Shown here piece by piece: positions 7,115 through 11,586 of a stretch of 11,586 bases of DNA; position 1 is the first letter of the stretch; each line of letters starts with the position of its first letter. The notes below the pieces were generated by a model. That model was not told the origin of the DNA. It worked only from the letters and a program-made list of their open reading frames with translations, and ran no database searches. The stretch lies in assembly GCA_025363505.1 (NCBI GenBank), contig JANYDV010000125.1, forward strand, positions 1 through 11,586, given 5' to 3'. The DNA is from Bacteroidota bacterium (GTDB taxonomy: Bacteria; Bacteroidota; Ignavibacteria; Palsa-1295). A program made the position numbers and the translations under genes.

Positions 7115-8377
7115 TTACGAAAGATTTAGTAACCGACGACGTAATAACTCTAAAGCAAGATCAGAACTCCGCTCACGATTGATCGACCGCTCGCTACCAA
7201 GATGATAAAGCTTTGTAAGTGTTTTCGTGTGCTCCTGGGCAAGTGCTATCCAAATAGTACCCACCGGTTTTTCGGGTGTTGCGCCATCAGGTCCTGCAAT
7301 TCCTGTGATCGAAAGCGCATACGTCGTGCCAAATTTTTTTCTGACACACTCAGCCATTGCGGCGGCGCATTGTTCACTCACCGCCCCATATTTATTAATA
7401 ATTGCTTGCGGCACACCGAGTTGTTTGATTTTTATAGCATTTGCATAGCTAATGATGCCACCCGGAAATACTGCTGAAGAACCGGAAACGTTGGTTAATT
7501 TCATTGAAAGCATTCCGCCGGTGCAACTCTCAGCTGTGGAGACGGTTGTTTTTTGCTTTTGTAAAAGACCAACCACCGCTTCTTCGAGCGTATCGTCGTT
7601 GCAACCAAAGATAAATGGTGAGATTTGTTTGCGAATAAATTTCTCAATTCGACGAAGTGTATCTTTCCCGTTTTTTTCATCATTTGAGCGAACAGAAATT
7701 CGCATCCGTACTCCACTGAGCTTTGGTAGATAGGCAAGTGTAGCTCCTTTTGCCAGGAAAGTACTGACATCACCCACTTTTTCGGCAAGCAAGGATTCGC
7801 CAATGCCTATTGTGAGTATTGTTTTATGTAAGATCACATCACCAAGCTTTTTCGCATAATTTTTTTTAAGGAGCTGAATCACATGCTGCTCCATCAACCA
7901 TTTCATCTCATGCGGTACGCCGGGTAGTATTACAAACGTTTTGGCACCTTGGTAATATAGCAGTCCGGGGGCTGTACCTCTATCATTATTCAAGACTGTA
8001 AAACCTTCCGGTATCATTGCCTGCGAAATATTTGCTTTCGGCATTTTCCCGATGCCGAATGTCTTGAATCGTGCCTCTACTCTTCGAAGTGTAGGCGGAT
8101 GTAATACTAATTTCTTCTTGAAGAATTTTGCAACAATAACTTTTGATATGTCATCGTGAGTAGGACCAAGCCCGCCGGTAGCAATGACAATATCATTTTC
8201 TTTCCAAGCCAAGGCGATCGCCGCACTGAGACGCTTCTCATGATCGCCAATGGTGGTGACACGAGAAACGTCAACACCGATCGCATTGAGCGAATTGGAT
8301 ATATAACTGGCGTTGGTGTTGATAATCTGACCGATCAACAACTCGTCTCCTATCGAGACAATCTCGGCATGAAGCAT
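7115..8377 (-). CDS. cinA: CinA-family protein with NMN deamidase domain
   Basis: A 420-residue two-domain protein of typical length. Residues 1-170 are the MoaB/MoeA-like (COG1058) domain: GDELLIGQIINTNASY at 10-25, ATGGLGPTHDD at 66-76, and ILPGVPHEMKWL further on; in characterised homologues this half hydrolyses ADP-ribose-type pyrophosphates. Residues about 260-415 are the PncC-like C-terminal domain, which hydrolyses nicotinamide mononucleotide to NaMN for NAD recycling: AESCTGG at 282-288 with Ser284 as the likely catalytic residue, the SYAN Tyr311, and TGIAGPDGATPEKPVGT. It is the last of the tight pgsA-pgpA-cinA set, beginning five bases after the pgpA stop without a Shine-Dalgarno, which suggests translational coupling. 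A direct role in competence is not implied by the sequence. Confidence 0.95.
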   Translation of the reverse strand: MLHAEIVSIGDELLIGQIINTNASYISNSLNAIGVDVSRVTTIGDHEKRLSAAIALAWKENDIVIATGGLGPTHDDISKVIVAKFFKKKLVLHPPTLRRVEARFKTFGIGKMPKANISQAMIPEGFTVLNNDRGTAPGLLYYQGAKTFVILPGVPHEMKWLMEQHVIQLLKKNYAKKLGDVILHKTILTIGIGESLLAEKVGDVSTFLAKGATLAYLPKLSGVRMRISVRSNDEKNGKDTLRRIEKFIRKQISPFIFGCNDDTLEEAVVGLLQKQKTTVSTAESCTGGMLSMKLTNVSGSSAVFPGGIISYANAIKIKQLGVPQAIINKYGAVSEQCAAAMAECVRKKFGTTYALSITGIAGPDGATPEKPVGTIWIALAQEHTKTLTKLYHLGSERSINRERSSDLALELLRRRLLNLS

Positions 8378-8382
8378 AGTTC

Positions 8383-8919
8383 TTAACGGGAAAGTGAGAT
8401 CACATACATCAAAAGATGTGCGGTGAGGTTTGCATAAACTCCGGCAACAGCGTCATCAAGCATCACCGAAGAGCCGCCTTGTCTTTTTTCAAATATAGAA
8501 GCAGGGTAGAGCTTAATAATATCAAAAAATCGAAATGCAAAGAACGCGATGATCACGTAGGTAAACTGCCCCGTATACGTCCACGTAAACAATGCGATCC
8601 ATTGCCCAAGAACTTCATCGATGACGACGACCGATGGGTCATGCTCACCCATTTTTAATTCGATGACATCAGTTGCGATAGTACCGATGATCAAGACCAC
8701 AATACAAGCTGCGGCTAACACACCGAGATGCTGAAGGGGGATAACATAAAAATAGATGATTGCCGCAACAGCACTGCCGACCGTACCGCTTGAAACAGGT
8801 GATAAACCGGCAAAGCCGAACGAGCCGATTGCCAATGCCCACATCGGGACGCTCTTGAGTTTTTTATTGACCGGCGCCCAAAGACGCGAGCGTGCTTTGA
8901 TGAACGGATTTTCTGACAT
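8383..8919 (-). CDS. pgpA: Phosphatidylglycerophosphatase A
   Basis: A 178-residue inner-membrane enzyme that removes phosphate from phosphatidylglycerophosphate to give phosphatidylglycerol. Family motifs are in order: GSFGFAGLSPVSSGTVGS at 32-49, HDPSVVVIDEVLGQW at 93-107 with the acidic pair Asp101-Glu102, and FRFFDIIKLYP at 129-139 followed by VMLDDAVAG at 152-160 with Asp155-Asp156. About four hydrophobic segments are visible, near 50-62, 65-83, 108-128 and 160-175. The N-terminal 25 residues are basic. It starts four bases after the stop of pgsA, which makes its substrate, and is followed by cinA after five bases, so all three are surely on one mRNA. Confidence 0.94.
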   Translation of the reverse strand: MSENPFIKARSRLWAPVNKKLKSVPMWALAIGSFGFAGLSPVSSGTVGSAVAAIIYFYVIPLQHLGVLAAACIVVLIIGTIATDVIELKMGEHDPSVVVIDEVLGQWIALFTWTYTGQFTYVIIAFFAFRFFDIIKLYPASIFEKRQGGSSVMLDDAVAGVYANLTAHLLMYVISLSR

Positions 8920-8923
8920 TAGA

Positions 8924-9544
8924 TTATGAAGATTTTTGGGGCGATTTAATAATCCCTGTTCGAACAGCCACTTGCTTCAAGACGGTTGTATTATCATAAG
9001 TATATTGGAGCGCCGTTGTTATTGTTAATAACGTAATCCCAACAGTTAACCACCAGAGCAAATCAGCGTTCAGTAAATTTTTCCCGATCGTTACAGCACT
9101 CGAACCCATATCACCTTCGACCAATAGATATGCAGCCAGGATATAACAGATAAAGGTCATCTGAAGAAAAGTTTTATACTTTGCAAATGTACTGGTCCTG
9201 ATCGGCAAATTTAAAGCATCGGCAACCATCCGGTATCCCGTCAGATAAGCATCACGAAAGATAATGATTGCAACACACCACAACGGGATAATATCTTTTG
9301 CAGCAAAAGCGACTAATGCCGCAGAGGTCAGAATTTTATCGGCAAGAGGATCAAGGAATGCACCAAGATTACTGACATAGCCATACTTGCGTGCGAAATA
9401 CCCGTCATACCAGTCTGTAAGAGAAGCTATCAGGAAAATAATGCTTGACCATAGGTACATCGACGGCTCGACGACGGCAAAAAGCACGTAGAAGAGCGGT
9501 GCGAGTATAATCCGTAAGATCGTAAGCTGTGTCGGGAAATTCAT
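8924..9544 (-). CDS. pgsA: CDP-diacylglycerol--glycerol-3-phosphate 3-phosphatidyltransferase
   Basis: A 206-residue integral membrane enzyme that transfers the phosphatidyl group of CDP-diacylglycerol to glycerol-3-phosphate, giving phosphatidylglycerophosphate. The complete CDP-alcohol phosphotransferase signature is present: Asp44, Asp47-Gly48, Ala51-Arg52, Gly61, Asp65 and Asp69 (TDWYDGYFARKYG, then GAFLDPLADK). The N-terminus NFPTQLTILRIILAP is typical of PgsA rather than of phosphatidylserine or cardiolipin synthases of the same superfamily. About five to six membrane segments are visible. Pairing with pgpA four bases downstream confirms the pathway. The 82-base gap after the desaturase stop shows no terminator, so it may be co-transcribed with the desaturase. 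Confidence 0.94.
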   Translation of the reverse strand: MNFPTQLTILRIILAPLFYVLFAVVEPSMYLWSSIIFLIASLTDWYDGYFARKYGYVSNLGAFLDPLADKILTSAALVAFAAKDIIPLWCVAIIIFRDAYLTGYRMVADALNLPIRTSTFAKYKTFLQMTFICYILAAYLLVEGDMGSSAVTIGKNLLNADLLWWLTVGITLLTITTALQYTYDNTTVLKQVAVRTGIIKSPQKSS

Positions 9545-9626
9545 AGTTGTTTCTCAGAATAGAGATAACACTACTTTGTCCGTTTTGGCTCACGATTATT
9601 TTTCCGTCGGCTCAGAACCCGATACC

Positions 9627-10379
9627 TTAGTTTGTATTTGGTATTGTTCTCAGCGTTGCGAGGTGGAAAAATTTAAAAATGGTAATATATGTCCAGCCCA
9701 TATCAAACTCATACCATTTAACGGAAAATTTTGCGCTTGACGGATGTTTGTGATGGTTGTTATGAAGTTCTTCACCCGAAAGTAACAAACCAATCGGACC
9801 CAAATTACGACTTTCGTCATCGACTACGAAATTACGATAGCCGATCGTATGACCAAGTCCATTGACAACACCTGCCGCCCAAAACGGAACCCAGAGCACA
9901 AGACCTGTCCAGACCAACGGTCCGGAAACCCAACCTAAGAAATAGACACAGAGTACTAACAAGAGTCCCGGTCCGCCATATTTCATCGGTTCAAAAAAGT
10001 AGGTTTCCATAAAATCACGTGGCACACCTTTACCATACAAAGCAATGGTTTCTTTGTCTTGATAAGCGCGACGATAATACTTCACACCCAAGAACAAAAT
10101 TTGAGCCCAACCATGAACCACCGGTGAATGAGGATCATTCTCGGTCTCGCAATGGGCATGATGTTTACGATGAACAGCAACCCATTGCTGGGCTGACATC
10201 CCCGTAACAATCCACAGCCACACGCGCATCGGAAAAGCGACGATAGGATTAAACGTTATAGAATTGTGGGTCAGTGAGCGGTGCAAATACAGTGATGTGC
10301 ACATAATAGTGATGTGTCCGGCGATCACTACAAAGAGTGATAAGCCCCACCACGTATGAAATAGCGTTGAAAAATCCAT
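9627..10379 (-). CDS. Membrane acyl-CoA (stearoyl-type) fatty acid desaturase
   Basis: A 250-residue membrane di-iron desaturase of the acyl-CoA delta-9 type (OLE1/DesC-like). The three histidine boxes are intact: HRSLTH at 33-38, HRKHH at 70-74 within HRKHHAHCETENDPHSP, and HNNHH at 206-210 within SGEELHNNHHKHP. The extra His177 in NGLGHTIGYRNF is also kept. Four hydrophobic segments flank the boxes as expected, with the catalytic face on the cytoplasmic side. It would introduce a double bond into saturated acyl chains with O2, implying an aerobic or microaerobic organism. No cytochrome b5 or ferredoxin domain is fused, so electrons come from a separate protein. ATG at 10379 has AAGGAG eight bases upstream, the best ribosome site in the window. 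It lies upstream of the phosphatidylglycerol genes, in keeping with a membrane-lipid cluster. Confidence 0.93.
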   Translation of the reverse strand: MDFSTLFHTWWGLSLFVVIAGHITIMCTSLYLHRSLTHNSITFNPIVAFPMRVWLWIVTGMSAQQWVAVHRKHHAHCETENDPHSPVVHGWAQILFLGVKYYRRAYQDKETIALYGKGVPRDFMETYFFEPMKYGGPGLLLVLCVYFLGWVSGPLVWTGLVLWVPFWAAGVVNGLGHTIGYRNFVVDDESRNLGPIGLLLSGEELHNNHHKHPSSAKFSVKWYEFDMGWTYITIFKFFHLATLRTIPNTN

Positions 10380-10619
10380 TGAAAATACTCCTTAAGATAG
10401 CTAGTCACACTATAACGAAATAACATTGGGGATAGTTTTACAATATCTGGAAAATGGCGTTTGCGAGCCCTCTGCCAGCAAATACGCCCCAAAACAGACT
10501 TTGGTATTGGTAATACGCAGAAAGTGCTCTTACGGTTTCTACAAAGTGAAGTGTCCGATTATTGCATCCTATGCTGGATGAGTACTCTCTTTAATTCGAC
10601 AGAGAAGTTTGATCAGAAT
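10380..10619 (-). other. Non-coding 240-base leader between mltG and the desaturase
   Basis: No convincing gene is present; a 60-codon plus-strand frame here has no family-like sequence. Three inverted repeats are visible. GGCGTTTGC (10456-10464) pairs with GCAAATACGCC (10478-10488) with a two-base bulge and a 13-base loop. GTATT-GGT-AATAC lies at 10504-10516. CATCC pairs with GGATG at 10565-10580. None is followed by a real T tract on the minus strand, so none is a good terminator. No TAnnTTTG promoter is evident. Confidence 0.45.
10388..10393 (-). promoter_or_regulatory. Shine-Dalgarno of the desaturase gene
   Basis: AAGGAG lies eight bases before the ATG at 10379 and fixes that start. It stands out because most genes in this window have weak or no ribosome sites, so this gene may be translated more strongly than its neighbours. 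Confidence 0.75.
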
Positions 10620-11586
10620 TTACTGACTTTCGTTTTTATTTGACTTCTTGATCATTTGTTGTTGCTCGCCGTAGTTATGCGAGAAGTAGTGTCCGCCGGA
10701 GCCATCACTTTTTGCAACGAAAAATAGTTTATCATGATGCGCCGGGTGCAAGGCGGCAAGGACAGCAGCTTTACCCGGGTTGTTTATCGGTCCGGGGGGC
10801 AACCCCACAATCTGATAGGTATTGTAGAGGTTGTGTTTGAGCAAGTCTTCATGAGTGATCTGTCGCGTAAGCCCTAAACCGTATTGAATGGTTGGGTCAG
10901 CTTCGAGTTTCATTCCGATCTTCAGACGATTGTAATAGACACCGGAGATTATTTCGCGTTCATCGGCACGACGCGCTTCGGCTTCGATGATCGAAGCAAA
11001 CGTGATCAGTTGATATTTCGTCATCCCGATACTTGATGCAGTGGCAAGCAGAGAGTCAGGGAGTATTTCTTTGAAACGGGCAGTCATTCGTTTGAGAAGT
11101 TCTTGCGGCGTCATCATTAAATAAAAACGATATGTATCCGGGAAGAGAAATCCTTCTGCACTTTTTGCTTGCCGAGGAATACCGAGCGTGGAGAGGAATG
11201 CGGTGTCGTGCGCAACTTTGAATACCAGTGCTGAGTCAAGCCCCAGTTTTTCTTTTGCGATTGATGCGATCTTGCGGATAGTACTTCCTTCGGGAAAGGT
11301 CGCTTCGAAGAGGATGGCAAATTCTGTGCCGAGCAACCTGGAGATGATTTCGCTATTCGAGAGTCCATAATGAATACGATAACTGCCGGGTTGTAAATTC
11401 GAACTGCCGCCGGTAAGTCGCGCCGCCAGTTTGAATGTCACTTTTGATCGAATAAGATTATACTTCGCCAATGAATCGGAAAGCGAAGTTATTGTCGAAC
11501 CCTTTGGCACGAAGATTACGATTTCCTGATTGTTTGTCGCCGGATTTTTCCAAAGTAATATGAGATACAATGCTATCAGAACAGCA
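10620..11586 (-). CDS. mltG: Endolytic murein transglycosylase MltG, 5'-partial
   Basis: The frame is open to the right edge (321 codons here); the true start lies outside. The first visible residues, AVLIALYLILLW, are most of the single N-terminal membrane helix, so the protein is anchored in the inner membrane with its domain in the periplasm. The YceG/MltG domain follows: LysM-like part (VPKGSTITSLSDSLAKYNLI, QPGSYRIHYGLS), EGFLFPDTYRF, and the catalytic segment FASIIEAEARRADERE with the catalytic Glu encoded at 10985-10983 (equivalent to E. coli Glu218). VYYNRLKIGMKLEADPTIQYGLG and NTYQIVGLPPGPINNPG complete the active-site region. The enzyme cuts nascent glycan strands and helps set their length. 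A TTG at 11570 is inside the helix and is not a credible start. Confidence 0.94.
   Translation of the reverse strand, partial: AVLIALYLILLWKNPATNNQEIVIFVPKGSTITSLSDSLAKYNLIRSKVTFKLAARLTGGSSNLQPGSYRIHYGLSNSEIISRLLGTEFAILFEATFPEGSTIRKIASIAKEKLGLDSALVFKVAHDTAFLSTLGIPRQAKSAEGFLFPDTYRFYLMMTPQELLKRMTARFKEILPDSLLATASSIGMTKYQLITFASIIEAEARRADEREIISGVYYNRLKIGMKLEADPTIQYGLGLTRQITHEDLLKHNLYNTYQIVGLPPGPINNPGKAAVLAALHPAHHDKLFFVAKSDGSGGHYFSHNYGEQQQMIKKSNKNESQ

Noticed and set aside
9545..9626. Terminator or promoter between the desaturase and pgsA
   Set aside because: No stem longer than a few pairs, no T tract and no TAnnTTTG match could be found.
10461..10643. Plus-strand 60-codon open frame in the mltG-desaturase gap
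   Set aside because: Its product is without recognisable motifs, there is no ribosome site, and it overlaps the mltG end antisense.
11568..11570. TTG as the start of mltG
   Set aside because: The frame continues upstream to the window edge with hydrophobic residues of the same membrane helix, so the gene is truncated by the window.
1..11586. CRISPR array, mobile element, tRNA/rRNA, toxin-antitoxin or defence system
   Set aside because: No spaced direct repeats, transposase or integrase motifs, cloverleaf-like segments or defence-gene motifs were seen; the genes are mostly housekeeping.

Overview
The window looks like a chromosomal segment from a bacterium of the Bacteroidota/Chlorobiota (FCB) lineage. 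Three things point there. One secreted protein ends in a type IX secretion (Por) sorting domain and also has a choice-of-anchor-D/ASH-like domain, a combination common in Ignavibacteria- and Kapabacteria-like genomes. A lipoprotein gene is preceded by a clean Bacteroidota-type promoter (TTTG ... TAnnTTTG). Many starts lack a Shine-Dalgarno sequence. The exact clade is an inference. Every convincing gene lies on the minus strand, so transcription runs from the right edge to the left. I see no tRNA, rRNA, CRISPR, transposase or phage gene.

Layout in transcription order. At the right edge is mltG (endolytic transglycosylase), cut by the window end. A 240-base gap with small inverted repeats leads to a membrane fatty-acid desaturase. 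Next come pgsA, pgpA and cinA, only 4-5 bases apart and clearly an operon; pgsA and pgpA make phosphatidylglycerol in two consecutive steps. With the desaturase and the peptidoglycan enzyme MltG, this right half is an envelope-building block. A cytosolic S9 prolyl-oligopeptidase follows cinA after 69 bases.

The left half is a series of more independent units, three of which end in strong intrinsic terminators. The first is a CADD-family di-metal oxygenase that keeps the tyrosines, lysine and metal ligands of the chlamydial self-sacrificing p-aminobenzoate synthase. The second is a small lipoprotein of unknown function with its own promoter and a nearby dyad. The third is an Old Yellow Enzyme-family flavin oxidoreductase in which the usual C-terminal NAD(P)H/FAD half is replaced by a fibronectin type III domain and one cluster cysteine is lost. 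Last come two consecutive secreted-protein genes. The first is a complete beta-propeller/ASH/T9SS protein. The second overlaps its stop codon, runs off the left edge, and appears frameshifted at a run of nine A/T pairs.

The points most worth a second look are the OYE-FN3 fusion, the CADD-like PABA synthase candidate outside Chlamydiae, and the homopolymer frameshift in the left-edge gene. I did not find a multi-gene system that I would call undescribed.
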